64,000 nucleotides of DNA from Candidatus Accumulibacter sp. 66-26 (GTDB lineage Bacteria; Pseudomonadota; Gammaproteobacteria; Burkholderiales; Rhodocyclaceae), in NCBI GenBank assembly GCA_001897745.1, contig MKUH01000012.1:1-64000 (forward strand). The letters are read 5' to 3'. The position numbers and the translations under genes were made by a program. Each line of letters begins with the position of its first letter. Positions within the stretch are counted from its first letter, which is position 1. Below, in pieces: positions 47,478-55,878 of this stretch. The notes under the pieces are model-generated. The model was not told the origin of the DNA and did not search any database. It saw only the letters and a list, made by a program, of their open reading frames with translations.

Positions 47478-47708
47478 CAGAGATTTTGGAAGCGGACGCT
47501 CAACGTTGGAGGTAAGGGATGCGGATCCGGCTTACCGGCAGAGCGTCCCACTTGACCAAGAGAGTAGAGATTACGGCCAAAATTATTTCCACCCGCTTGA
47601 CCATCCTGCACAACCGACGGCAAGCACGCCGACGCAAGCGATAAGAAAAAAACGGACGACCTTGTGTTGCTTAATACAAAACCGAGGTACCGAAGTATTG
47701 TTTGGCAC
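47478..47708 (-). pseudogene. Possible frameshifted small lipoprotein gene at the end of the cassette cluster
   Basis: From a GTG at 47708 (GGAG 9 bases upstream) the minus strand encodes a 41-residue peptide whose end is a good lipoprotein signal (VRFFLIACVGVLAVGC, lipobox AVGC). It stops after only nine more residues at 47583. A one-base shift just after the lipobox cysteine would instead read on through a GGNNFGRNLYSLGQVGRSAG segment to a stop at 47478. It may be a broken cassette gene or a real 41-residue peptide. Read by eye only. Confidence 0.35.
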
Positions 47709-47787
47709 TATTCGAATTCTCCGAAAGTAATGTTTGGCGCAACAAGTCCCCTAAGTACTAAGAATTTACGGGCTTTCGTAAGTAGAC

Positions 47788-47859
47788 CTCTAACGTTCAA
47801 GATCAGGGACGCTGCGCGACGCTTTATCGCGCAACGTCCCCTGCACCGCGGGGTTAGCC
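47788..47859 (-). repeat. attC-like site 1 (integron cassette recombination site)
   Basis: On the minus strand the 72-nt site begins GGCTAAC (complement of 47853-47859) and ends GTTAGAG (complement of 47788-47794), the R'' and R' boxes. The inner L boxes pair as CAGGGGACG with CGTCCCTG, leaving one extra G unpaired, as in true attC sites. A further stem, TGCGCGA with TCGCGCA (47813-47819 and 47827-47833), closes a 7-base tip. It lies 9 bases after the stop of the cassette gene to its right. Confidence 0.75.
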
Positions 47860-47868
47860 ATCACTGCG

Positions 47869-48372
47869 TTACCAATAGGCGACATAGAAGGGAACTGTTG
47901 TAACGGCAAGAGTGAGAAGCACCGTGATTGCGCTTGTTTGGTAATGTGGCCCGCAAATGCGGACAAAGAGCACAAAACTAACGATTGGCCACAAGCCAAA
48001 CAGCACTGCATGGCCGGAGCCTTTGGCGAATGACACCCCAACGGCCTCCGGCCAAGCTAGCGCCAAAATGGAGACTAGGGCAGAGACGGCTGCTCCAGCG
48101 ACGAAGATTCGTCCCTCAAGGGTTTGTACTACCACCGTCTTTAAGAATGTTGTGACCGACTCGCCGGCCCAGCCGTCCGCAAGCCTGCCGTGGGCAGAAC
48201 CTCGCTCAAGTTTTGCGCCTCGCCAAAGAGTAATAGCAAAAAATATCAAGAGCGCCGTCATAAATAGCATGAGAAGGATGCCTTTCCAGTCTTGCTCTTG
48301 GAGCGCGATGGTTAAACCAAAGAGGTTGACTAGCAAGAGGGCAACGAGGCCAAGGAATCCGAGCAAGCGCAT
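47869..48372 (-). CDS. Cassette-borne membrane protein of unknown function
   Basis: The product is 167 residues with four hydrophobic segments (about 3-20, 32-48, 90-110 and 120-165). No family is recognised. The composition is less GC-rich and codon choice less biased than in flanking genes. The ATG at 48372 is only 8 bases from the end of attC-like site 2 and lacks a Shine-Dalgarno, as often seen in integron cassettes. Site 1 follows the stop at once. The gene plus site 1 makes a complete cassette unit. Confidence 0.6.
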   Translation of the reverse strand: MRLLGFLGLVALLLVNLFGLTIALQEQDWKGILLMLFMTALLIFFAITLWRGAKLERGSAHGRLADGWAGESVTTFLKTVVVQTLEGRIFVAGAAVSALVSILALAWPEAVGVSFAKGSGHAVLFGLWPIVSFVLFVRICGPHYQTSAITVLLTLAVTTVPFYVAYW

Positions 48373-48380
48373 GCAGAGAC

Positions 48381-48467
48381 GGCTAACGTAGAGGTGACCG
48401 GCACTGCGCGGCTTTATTGCGCAGCGCCCAGCGACCTAAGGGAGCGAGGTCGACCGCAATGTTAGGG
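48381..48467 (-). repeat. attC-like site 2 (integron cassette recombination site)
   Basis: On the minus strand the 87-nt site begins CCCTAAC (complement of 48461-48467) and ends GTTAGCC (complement of 48381-48387). L boxes GGTCGACC (48448-48455) and GGTGACC (48393-48399) pair with one bulged base. A central CTGCGC/GCGCAG stem (48404-48409, 48419-48424) and its GCTTTAT tip are nearly identical to site 1, showing common descent. The stop codon of the adjoining gene lies inside the first box. Confidence 0.78.
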
Positions 48468-48965
48468 CGCATGTTTGTCATGGCAGGAGATGTCGCCATA
48501 TCCAGCACCCCACTCCCACGCCCCATGCGCGGTGCAAGTTTCAAGACGTACACGTTTGTGATGCGTGAATAAACGGATGCTTACGATTGCTGGATTTGCA
48601 TTTAAGCAAGTCCAGTTAAATGGCTGGCGTGCGGGAAGTAAAACTCGATTTGCGATTTTTAAACTTTCAATAGATACATAGCCTCCGCCCATGCACATAC
48701 CGTTATCGCCACCATACACAGCAATATTTGCCTCGACGATTGTTGGGCCTACTTGGCACGACAACCTGTGTACGCCGTGCGATAGCTTTTGATAGTTGGG
48801 CGGGATCTCCATGGTGCCAATATCGGGTTCACTGGTTTCAACCACAGAAACAAATGAAAACTCTCTCTTAGTTTGATCACATTTGATAGCCACACCAAAT
48901 GAAGCCCAATCTGCATACACGCTGTTGGCGAGCATGCAGAGAAGAAGCAATGCTAGTAGCCGCAT
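48462..48965 (-). CDS. Cassette-borne secreted protein of unknown function
   Basis: The product is 167 residues from the ATG at 48965 (in-frame ATG at 48974 is also possible). A signal peptide (MRLLALLLLCMLANSVYA) leads a mature periplasmic domain with six cysteines (AIKCDQ, LSCQVG, GMCMGG, WTCLNA, ETCTAH, ISCHDK), probably three disulfides. No family is recognised. Its TAA is part of the first box of attC-like site 2, the usual tight packing of integron cassettes. Confidence 0.65.
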   Translation of the reverse strand: MRLLALLLLCMLANSVYADWASFGVAIKCDQTKREFSFVSVVETSEPDIGTMEIPPNYQKLSHGVHRLSCQVGPTIVEANIAVYGGDNGMCMGGGYVSIESLKIANRVLLPARQPFNWTCLNANPAIVSIRLFTHHKRVRLETCTAHGAWEWGAGYGDISCHDKHAP

Positions 48966-49003
48966 GGTGTGCATGTGCTTGCGTCCCAACTTGGGCGCCT
49001 GCC

Positions 49004-49121
49004 CTCTAACTCAGTTTTGTCATATCTCCGGAAACCAGCATAGTTGCAGGCATTCCCGGACTTACGGTTGAAGATCAGCGCTACTAAAAAGTCGTGAAAA
49101 ACTGCATTCAGTACGTTAGCA
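49004..49121 (-). repeat. attC-like site 3 (less certain)
   Basis: On the minus strand TGCTAAC (complement of 49115-49121) and GTTAGAG (complement of 49004-49010) are the outer boxes. CAGTTTTGTCA (49012-49022) pairs with TGAAAAACTG (49095-49104) with one bulged base. At 118 nt it is longer than the other two and has a different centre. It marks the upstream edge of the secreted-protein cassette and could also be an attI-like or foreign attC. Confidence 0.55.
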
Positions 49122-49267
49122 TAAAGCCTCCCTCCTTGAATGCCCGCTACAGGGAAAAACAGTCAATGGCTGCTTCTGACTGCCGACGTTACCTGGTCGA
49201 TGCCCCCATCATTGATCCGCCCCCCCCTGCGCCGCACAGCACCGGCACGCAACAGACCCCAACGTCT

Positions 49268-50341
49268 CTATGACGCCCCGTCCACAGCCAGCCCCGCCAG
49301 CAACGCCTTCCATTCCGCAAGCGCCGGAGCGCGTCGCGCAAGATTGCCGTGCAGGCCGGCTTCGAGTTTTTCCAGCAGCTTTGCATCGGCCGCGCCAAGC
49401 TGGGTCGGATAGACCGGCTGCAGGCGGACGAGCAGGTCGCCGGCGCCGCGTCCGTGCTTTTTCGGGAAGCCGCGTCCGGGCAGGCGCAGTTCGGCGCCTG
49501 CGCCGCTTTCGCCGGCATATTCCGGCGCACCGCCGGGCGGCAGGTCGAGCGGGGCGAGGCCGTCCAGCGTCGGCACGTCGATGCGGCCGCCGAGCAGGAG
49601 GCGGAAGATGCTGACCGGCACCGTGCAGTGCAGGTCGCGCCCGTGCAGGGCGAACAGCGGATGCGCGGCGATGCGCAGTTCGAGATAGAGGTCGCCGGCG
49701 GCGCCGTCGCCCGCCGCTTTCGCCTGCCGCGCCAGGCGCAGGCGTTCGCCGTCAAGCACGCCGGCCGGCACGCGCACGGCGAGCGTGCGCGTGTGCGTCC
49801 GCCAGCCGCTGCCGGTGCAATCGGTGCAGTCCGCCTCGCGCAGGTAGCCGCGCCCGGCGCAGCCGGCGCAGACGCGCGTGCCGCCGCGCTCGCCGCGCAC
49901 GCGGCCGCAGCCGCTGCACTGGGCACAGGGGACCGAATGCGCGTGGTGCACGCGGCCGCTGCCGGCGCAGGTCGGGCAACGCGCGCTGCGCGTCAGTTCG
50001 ATGGTCTTCTGGCAGCCGTGCGCGGCTTCTGCGAGCGTCAGGTCAAGGCGCTGCGTCACGTCGGTCGCGCCCGCTGCGGCCGGCTCGGCGGCGCCCGTCG
50101 ACGCGGAACCCGCGGAATCTGCGGCGGCCTGGCGCGCTGCGTTCCACTCGGCGTAGGCCTGCGGGTCGAGCAGCAGTTCGTAGGCGGCCTTGATGCGCTT
50201 GAATTCGCTTTCGGCGGCGGCCGAGGGGTTGCGGTCCGGGTGCCAGCGCATGGCGAGACGGCGGTAGGCGCGCTTCACCTCTTCGCGCGAGGCGTCGCGG
50301 TGCAGGCCGAGAGTGATGAAAGGGTCATGCGCGAAAGTCAT
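49268..50341 (-). CDS. DnaJ-type co-chaperone with zinc-finger domain
   Basis: The product is 357 residues. The J domain is at residues 5-70 with the HPD motif (MRWHPDRNP) that stimulates DnaK. It lacks the usual Gly/Phe linker and instead has an Ala-rich stretch (70-95). Four CxxCxGxG-like repeats (CPTCAGSG, CAQCSGCG, CAGCAGRG, CTDCTGSG) bind two zincs, followed by a C-terminal substrate domain. The housekeeping dnaJ normally sits beside dnaK and grpE, which are absent here, so this is a second type. It is monocistronic. Confidence 0.88.
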   Translation of the reverse strand: MTFAHDPFITLGLHRDASREEVKRAYRRLAMRWHPDRNPSAAAESEFKRIKAAYELLLDPQAYAEWNAARQAAADSAGSASTGAAEPAAAGATDVTQRLDLTLAEAAHGCQKTIELTRSARCPTCAGSGRVHHAHSVPCAQCSGCGRVRGERGGTRVCAGCAGRGYLREADCTDCTGSGWRTHTRTLAVRVPAGVLDGERLRLARQAKAAGDGAAGDLYLELRIAAHPLFALHGRDLHCTVPVSIFRLLLGGRIDVPTLDGLAPLDLPPGGAPEYAGESGAGAELRLPGRGFPKKHGRGAGDLLVRLQPVYPTQLGAADAKLLEKLEAGLHGNLARRAPALAEWKALLAGLAVDGAS

Positions 50342-50600
50342 GCCGCGATCATCCCGCCCCGGCGGCGCGCCGGCAAGGGAAAAGAACGCGCGGCGGCGTC
50401 GCGGGCGGCGCCCGGAACCCGGCGCCGCCGGCCGCTGTCTGAGCGCCTGCGCGGGCCGGGCCGGGCGGCGAATCGGTTAGAATCGGCCGACGACGAACAC
50501 GCTACCGGCGCGGCGCGAAGGCACGCGGCGGATACGGCACGAAAACACGCGGCGGCGCCGGCCGGACGCCGGGCGCGACGCACACTCGGGAGCACTTTGC

Positions 50601-50909
50601 ATGAGCTATTTCAAGCACCACGTCTTTTTCTGCTGCAACCAGCGCGCCGAGGGTGAAACCTGCTGCGCCAGCAAGGGCGCCGTCGAGATGCAGACCTACG
50701 CCAAGGACCGCATCGGCGCCCTCAAGCTGAAAGGCAAGGGCAAGGTCCGCATCAACAAGGCGGGCTGCCTCGACCGCTGCGACGACGGTCCGGTGCTGGT
50801 CGTGTACCCGGAAGCCGTGTGGTACACCTACGTCGACAAGGACGACGTCGAGGAAATCATCCAGGAACACCTGGTCAACGGCCGCGTCGTCGAACGCCTG
50901 AAAATCTAG
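50601..50909 (+). CDS. Thioredoxin-like [2Fe-2S] ferredoxin
   Basis: The product is 102 residues. Cysteines in [23 protein letters not shown] give the four-cysteine pattern of thioredoxin-fold 2Fe-2S ferredoxins (C-x8-12-C and C-x3-C). Such proteins move electrons in the cytoplasm. The partner is unknown. A -10-like TAGAAT lies at 50479-50484. The alpha/beta hydrolase gene follows after 20 bases, so it probably heads the run to the ABC exporter. Confidence 0.9.
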   Translation: MSYFKHHVFFCCNQRAEGETCCASKGAVEMQTYAKDRIGALKLKGKGKVRINKAGCLDRCDDGPVLVVYPEAVWYTYVDKDDVEEIIQEHLVNGRVVERLKI

Positions 50910-50929
50910 AATCCGATTCCGCTCCCGCC

Positions 50930-51568
50930 ATGGCACTCAACGAAGAAAAAATCCTGATCGACGGCCCGGTTGGCCCGATCGAGCTGATCGTCGAAAATCC
51001 CGGCGCGCCGCGCGGCATCGCGCTGATCGCGCATCCGCACCCGCTGTTCGGCGGGGCCAACACCAACAAGGTGGCGCAGACGCTGGCGCGTACCTTCGCG
51101 CGCATGGGCTACGTCGCGCTGCGCCCGAACTTCCGCGGCGTCGGCCAAACCGCCGGCACGCACGACGAGGGGCGCGGCGAGACCGAGGACATGCTGGCCG
51201 TGCTGGCCGCCGCCAAATGCCGCCACGGCGACCTGCCGGTGGTGCTCGCCGGCTTCTCCTTCGGCGCCTTCGTGCAGACGCGCGTGGCACGGACGCTGGC
51301 CGAATCCGGCCACCCGGCGCAGCGTCTGGTGCTGGTCGGCACCGCCGCCGGCTTCGTCGAGGGCACGCGCAGCTACGACACCGAAGCGGTGCCCGGCGAC
51401 ACCATCGTCATCCATGGCTCGGAGGACGAGACGGTGCCGCTCGCCAACGTGCTGGCCTGGGCCAAGCCGCTGGAGCTGCCGGTCGTCGTCGTTCCCGGCG
51501 CCGACCACTTCTTCCACCGCCGGCTGCACGTCATCCGCGAAATCGTCACGCGCGCATGGCGGCACTGA
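50930..51568 (+). CDS. Alpha/beta hydrolase
   Basis: The product is 212 residues of the small carboxylesterase-like group that includes YfbR/CocE-like proteins. The oxyanion region is [13 protein letters not shown], the nucleophile elbow is GFSFGAF (Gly-x-Ser-x-Gly), an acidic residue in GSEDETVP and His in [10 protein letters not shown] complete the triad. The substrate is unknown. It lies in a tight cluster between the ferredoxin gene and the ABC ATPase gene. Confidence 0.87.
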   Translation: MALNEEKILIDGPVGPIELIVENPGAPRGIALIAHPHPLFGGANTNKVAQTLARTFARMGYVALRPNFRGVGQTAGTHDEGRGETEDMLAVLAAAKCRHGDLPVVLAGFSFGAFVQTRVARTLAESGHPAQRLVLVGTAAGFVEGTRSYDTEAVPGDTIVIHGSEDETVPLANVLAWAKPLELPVVVVPGADHFFHRRLHVIREIVTRAWRH

Positions 51569-51591
51569 TCTCCGGCGCGGGCGCCGCGTCC

Positions 51592-52533
51592 ATGGCCGAC
51601 ATCGTCGCGACCGGCGAGACCGGCGCCGCCGCCCTGAGCGTGCGCGGCCTGCGCAAATCCTACGGCGGACAGGAAGTGGTCGCCGGCGTCGATTTCAGCG
51701 TGCCGCGCGGCACCTGCTTCGGCCTGCTCGGGCCGAACGGCGCCGGCAAGACGACCACGCTGCGCTGCTGCCTCGGGCTGACCGCGCCGGACGGCGGCGA
51801 GATCGCGCTCGGCGGCTACCCGGTGCCGGCCGCCGCCGACGCGGCGCGCGCGCGCGTCGGCGTCGTGCCGCAGTTCGACAATCTCGACCCGGACTTCACC
51901 GCCTCCGAGAACCTGCTCGTGTACGGCCGCTACTTCGGCCTCGCCGACGCCGGGATCCGCGCCCGCATCCCGGCGCTGCTCGACTTCGCCGGGCTCGCCG
52001 GCAAGGAGGGCGCGCGCCTGCAGACGCTCTCCGGCGGCATGAAGCGGCGCCTGACGCTGGCGCGCGCGCTGGTGAACGACCCCGACATCGTCTTCCTCGA
52101 CGAGCCGACCACCGGCCTCGACCCGCAGGCCCGCCACCTCATCTGGGAACGCCTCAAGCGCCTGATGGCGCAGGGCAAGACGCTGATCCTGACGACGCAT
52201 TTCATGGACGAGGCCGAGCGCCTGTGCGACCGCCTCGCCGTGCTCGACCACGGCCGACTGATCACCGAGGGCGCGCCGCGCGAACTGATCGCCGCGCACA
52301 TCGAGCCGCAGGTCGTCGAGATCTTCGGCGACGAGGCGCCGGCCTGGGCGAAGGCGCGCCGCGCGCTCGGCGAGCGCCTCGAAGTGGCCGGCGACACCGC
52401 CTTCTTCTACTGCCGCGACGCGGCGCCGCTGCTCGCCGCGCTGCCCGAGGCGCCGGGCCTGCGCTACGCGCACCGCGCCGCCAACCTCGAAGACGTCTTC
52501 CTCAAGCTGACCGGGCGCGAGTTGCGCGACTAG
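51592..52533 (+). CDS. ABC exporter ATP-binding protein (NodI type)
   Basis: The product is 313 residues. Walker A is GPNGAGKTT (47-55), the signature is [10 protein letters not shown], Walker B is DIVFLDEPT, and the switch histidine is in TTHFMDEA. The C-terminal extension with [10 protein letters not shown] and [13 protein letters not shown] is typical of the NodI/DRR group. In rhizobia NodI exports Nod factor, but many betaproteobacterial homologues are general ABC-2 exporters. An in-frame ATG at 51556 overlapping the hydrolase gene is an alternative start. The permease gene follows 150 bases on. Confidence 0.88.
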   Translation: MADIVATGETGAAALSVRGLRKSYGGQEVVAGVDFSVPRGTCFGLLGPNGAGKTTTLRCCLGLTAPDGGEIALGGYPVPAAADAARARVGVVPQFDNLDPDFTASENLLVYGRYFGLADAGIRARIPALLDFAGLAGKEGARLQTLSGGMKRRLTLARALVNDPDIVFLDEPTTGLDPQARHLIWERLKRLMAQGKTLILTTHFMDEAERLCDRLAVLDHGRLITEGAPRELIAAHIEPQVVEIFGDEAPAWAKARRALGERLEVAGDTAFFYCRDAAPLLAALPEAPGLRYAHRAANLEDVFLKLTGRELRD

Positions 52534-52683
52534 GCGACCGGGAATGGACGCCTCCGCCCCCCTCCTGCCCGCGAACCGCGAAGACAGCGAAGCCGCGCCG
52601 CGCGCCGCCGACGCGCTTCGCCGGCGCGCCGGCCGCCGCCCCGGCATCGCCGGGCCCTCCCTACCGAAAGCACCGCCATCCCG

Positions 52684-53469
52684 ATGACCCGATCCCTCTA
52701 CGCCCTCCCCCGCCCCGGCCTGCGCTGGCTGCCGGTCTGGCGGCGCAACTTCCTCGTCTGGCGCAAGCTGGCGATTCCCTCGGTGCTCGGCAACCTCGCC
52801 GACCCGCTGATCTACATGCTCGGCCTCGGCTACGGGCTGGGCGGCCTGCTGCCGCAGGTGAGCGGCGTCAGCTACGTGTCCTTCCTGGCGGCCGGCACCA
52901 TCGTCGCCAGCACGATGAACGCGGCGACCTTCGAGGCGCTCTACTCGGCCTTCTCGCGCATGCACGTGCAGAAGACCTGGGAGGCCATCCTCAACACGCC
53001 GCTCTCGCTCGACCACGTGCTGACCGGCGAACTGATGTGGGCGGCGAGCAAGAGCCTGCTCTCCGGACTGGCCATCCTGCTCGTCGTCACCGCGCTCGGG
53101 CTGACCGCCTCGCCGCTCGCGCTGTGGATCGTCCCGGTGATCTTCCTGACCGGCCTCTGTTTCGCGGCGCTCGGCCTGATCGTCTGCGCGCTGGCGCCGT
53201 CCTACGACTTCTTCATGTACTACTTCACGCTCTTCGTCACGCCGATGCTGCTGCTCTCCGGCGTCTTCTTCCCGGCCGACCAGCTGCCGGCGGCGGTGCA
53301 GGCGGTGTCCGGCTGGCTGCCGCTGGCGCACGCCGTGCAGCTCGCCCGCCCGCTGCTGCACGGCGCGGTGCCGGCCGATGCGGCGCTGCACGTCGGCGCC
53401 CTGCTCGCCATCGCCGGCGTCGCCTTCTTCATCGCCAGCGTGCTGACGCGCCGGCGCCTGCTCAAATAA
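52684..53469 (+). CDS. ABC-2 type export permease (NodJ type)
   Basis: The product is 261 residues with six membrane helices. The NodJ/ABC-2 hallmarks are LADPLIYMLGLGYGLG, FLAAGTIVASTMNAATFEALYSAF, and LSGVFFPADQLP. With the ATPase upstream it makes a full exporter. The substrate is unknown. A neighbouring FMN reductase gene begins 16 bases after. Confidence 0.88.
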   Translation: MTRSLYALPRPGLRWLPVWRRNFLVWRKLAIPSVLGNLADPLIYMLGLGYGLGGLLPQVSGVSYVSFLAAGTIVASTMNAATFEALYSAFSRMHVQKTWEAILNTPLSLDHVLTGELMWAASKSLLSGLAILLVVTALGLTASPLALWIVPVIFLTGLCFAALGLIVCALAPSYDFFMYYFTLFVTPMLLLSGVFFPADQLPAAVQAVSGWLPLAHAVQLARPLLHGAVPADAALHVGALLAIAGVAFFIASVLTRRRLLK

Positions 53470-53485
53470 ACCCACGGGATTTTCG

Positions 53486-54064
53486 ATGACGATCAAGCTT
53501 CTCGCCTTCTCCGGCAGCAGCCGCCGCGATTCGCTCAACGGCCGCCTGCTCGCCGCCGGCGTCGCCGCCGCGCGCGCGCAGGGCGCCGAGGTGACGCTCC
53601 TCGACCTGCGCGAACTGGCGCTGCCGATCTACGACGGCGACCTCGAAGCCGAATCCGGCCTGCCGGCCGGCGCCTTCGCCTTCCGCCGCGCGCTCGCCGC
53701 GCACCACGCGCTGCTCGTCGCCTCGCCGGAATACAACGGACTCTTCTCGCCGCTCCTGAAAAACGCGGTCGATTGGGCCTCGCGCCCCGTCGCGGGCGAG
53801 GCGCAGCCCTTCAGCGGACGCGTCGCCGGCCTGCTCGCGGCGTCGCCCGGCGCGCTCGGCGGCATGCGCGCGCTGCCCGTCGTGCGCCAGCTGTTCAACA
53901 ACCTCGGCGTGCTCGTGACGCCGGGCATGCTCTCGCTGCCGCACGCCGACCAGGCCTTCGCCGCCGACGGGCAGCTGCTCGACGCGACGCGGCGCAAGGC
54001 GCTCGACCGCGTCGTCGGCGACCTGCTGGCAACGGCAGGCGCGCTGCGGCCGCCAACCGCCTGA
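53486..54064 (+). CDS. NAD(P)H-dependent FMN reductase
   Basis: The product is 192 residues of the flavodoxin-like NADPH-dependent FMN reductase family. The phosphate loop is GSSRRDSLNGRLL, the flavin-contact segment is VASPEYNGLFSPLLKNAVDW, and the end of the fold includes GALGGMRALPVVRQLFNNLG. It reduces FMN or quinones and dyes (ChrR/ArsH-like group). It may be cotranscribed with the exporter pair. Confidence 0.9.
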   Translation: MTIKLLAFSGSSRRDSLNGRLLAAGVAAARAQGAEVTLLDLRELALPIYDGDLEAESGLPAGAFAFRRALAAHHALLVASPEYNGLFSPLLKNAVDWASRPVAGEAQPFSGRVAGLLAASPGALGGMRALPVVRQLFNNLGVLVTPGMLSLPHADQAFAADGQLLDATRRKALDRVVGDLLATAGALRPPTA

Positions 54065-54104
54065 GAAGCTGACGCCGGCCCGCGCCGGCACCCGGTCAGC
54101 GCCG

Positions 54105-55790
54105 TCAGCAGGTCATTTCGGCGCGTTCCGCGCCGGCGACGCAAACGCGGTTGCGCCCGCCCGCCTTGGCCGCGTACAGCGCCCGATCGGCCGCGCGCAG
54201 CAGCGCCTCGGCGTCGATCGCGCCGCGCGCGGCGGCCACCCCGAGGCTGGCGGTGACGCCGCCGATCTCCCGCCCGCACTCGGCGGCCAGCGCACCGCGC
54301 AGCTTCTCGGCGAGCGCCGCGGCGCCGGCCGCGTCGGTGTCGGGCAGCAGGACCAGGAATTCTTCGCCGCCGTAACGGATCACGCTGTCGCTGCCACGCA
54401 CGGCGCTTCCGAGCAGGGCCCCCACCTCGCGCAGCACCGTGTCGCCGGCGGCGTGGCCGAAGCTGTCGTTCACGCGCTTGAAGTGATCGACGTCGACCAT
54501 CAGCGCGGCCAGCGCCTGTCCGCTGCGCCCGGCGCGCTGCACCTCGGCGGCCAGGCGCTCGTCGCCGGCCCGCCGGTTGAGGGCGCCGGTCAGGCCGTCG
54601 CGGCTGGCCAGCGTGGCGAGTTGGGCGTTGGCCTCGGCGAGTTCCGCCGTGCGTTCCCGCACGCGGGCCTCAAGCTCGGTCTCGTGCTCGACCAGGCGGC
54701 GCGTCATGCCGTCGACGGCCTGCGCGAGCTGCGCGATCTCGTCCTGCCGGGGCGGGGTCGGCATCGCCAGGCCGCGTTCGCCGGCCTCGATGCGCCGCGC
54801 GATGGAAGCCATCGCGCGCAGCGGCGCCGCGATGCGCCCGGTCGCCGGCCACGCCGCGCCGATGAAGACGAGCGCGGCGAGCACGCCGAAGACGAAGGTC
54901 GCGTGGCTCAGCGCGCGCGCGCCGGCGAAAGCGCGCTCGACCGGCTGGCGCACGAGCACGGTCCAGCCGAGCTCGGCGTAGGGCGCGCGCTGCGGGGGCG
55001 CGGCGACGCCGACCAGATACGACGCGCCGTTCGGCCAGTCGACGATGGCGCTGCCCGGACGCAGGCGGTCGAGCGCGGGCACCGCCGCCGGGCTCTCCTC
55101 GGCGAAGATGACCTCGCCCTTCCGGTTGAGGATCAGCAGTTCGATCCCTTCCGCCCGCCGCGCGGTGTGCACCACGCGCTGCCCCACTTCGCGCACCCAC
55201 TCCCAGCTGCCGTGCGCGCCGAGCACGCCGCGCAGCGTGCCGTCCGCCGCGTAGATCGGCGCCGCGAAATCGATGAAGCGCAGCGGTTCGCCGTTCGGCG
55301 CCGGCGGCAGCTTCTGCGCCAGCAGCACGGCCTCGTGCACGTCGCCGAGCATCGGCGCACGTCGCCCCGCGGCGAACCACGGACGCTTGCCGACGTCGGC
55401 GCCGACCAGCAGCCCGTCGGTCGCCGCGAGCACGCGGCCGTCCGGGTCGGCAATGCCGATCCAGGCGTAGTGCGGGTAGGTCGCGCGCCGCCGCTCGAGC
55501 TGCGTGCGCAGCTCCGGCGCGGTGAGCGGCTGTCCGGTCAGCAGCGGCGTTCCGGCGAGCAGGGTGATTTCGCGGTGGCGCTCGAAAATGGCGTCGCCGA
55601 GGATGCCCGAGACGCTCTCGGCGAGATCGGCCAGACGCGCTTCCTGCACATGCCGCAGGTACTGCTGGTGCAGCTGGCCGATGGCCAGCGCCAGCGCCAG
55701 CGCGATGCCGACGCCGAGCAGGCCGAAGAGGAGGAGCAGACGCGAGCGGAAGCTCTGCGGACGGCGGAACACGGCGAAGAGGGAGGACAT
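54105..55790 (-). CDS. Diguanylate cyclase with periplasmic Cache sensor
   Basis: The product is 561 residues. A membrane helix near residues 13-35 is followed by a double-Cache sensor of about 250 residues in the periplasm, a second helix near 300, HAMP, a short coiled coil (ELEARVRERTAELAEANAQL), and a GGDEF domain with GGEEF (active). It makes c-di-GMP. An RxxD inhibitory site is not evident. The ATG at 55790 is preferred to a TTG 15 bases earlier. It is followed by another GGDEF gene on the same strand upstream of it. Confidence 0.9.
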   Translation of the reverse strand: MSSLFAVFRRPQSFRSRLLLLFGLLGVGIALALALAIGQLHQQYLRHVQEARLADLAESVSGILGDAIFERHREITLLAGTPLLTGQPLTAPELRTQLERRRATYPHYAWIGIADPDGRVLAATDGLLVGADVGKRPWFAAGRRAPMLGDVHEAVLLAQKLPPAPNGEPLRFIDFAAPIYAADGTLRGVLGAHGSWEWVREVGQRVVHTARRAEGIELLILNRKGEVIFAEESPAAVPALDRLRPGSAIVDWPNGASYLVGVAAPPQRAPYAELGWTVLVRQPVERAFAGARALSHATFVFGVLAALVFIGAAWPATGRIAAPLRAMASIARRIEAGERGLAMPTPPRQDEIAQLAQAVDGMTRRLVEHETELEARVRERTAELAEANAQLATLASRDGLTGALNRRAGDERLAAEVQRAGRSGQALAALMVDVDHFKRVNDSFGHAAGDTVLREVGALLGSAVRGSDSVIRYGGEEFLVLLPDTDAAGAAALAEKLRGALAAECGREIGGVTASLGVAAARGAIDAEALLRAADRALYAAKAGGRNRVCVAGAERAEMTC

Positions 55791-55878
55791 GAGGCGGCGC
55801 GGCAAAAAGCCGGCATTCTACCTGTCCGGCGGCGCGCTGCCGGCGACGCGGCTCCGACGCGTCGCCCTTCGGCTCACC

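Noticed and set aside
47278-47730. 150-codon plus-strand frame in the cassette boundary
   Set aside because: It runs through the hairpin and opposite the lipoprotein signal, with no recognisable domain. The minus-strand reading is better.
51592-53469. NodI/NodJ homologues as evidence of nodulation
   Set aside because: No nodABC or other symbiosis gene is nearby. The family includes many general ABC-2 exporters.
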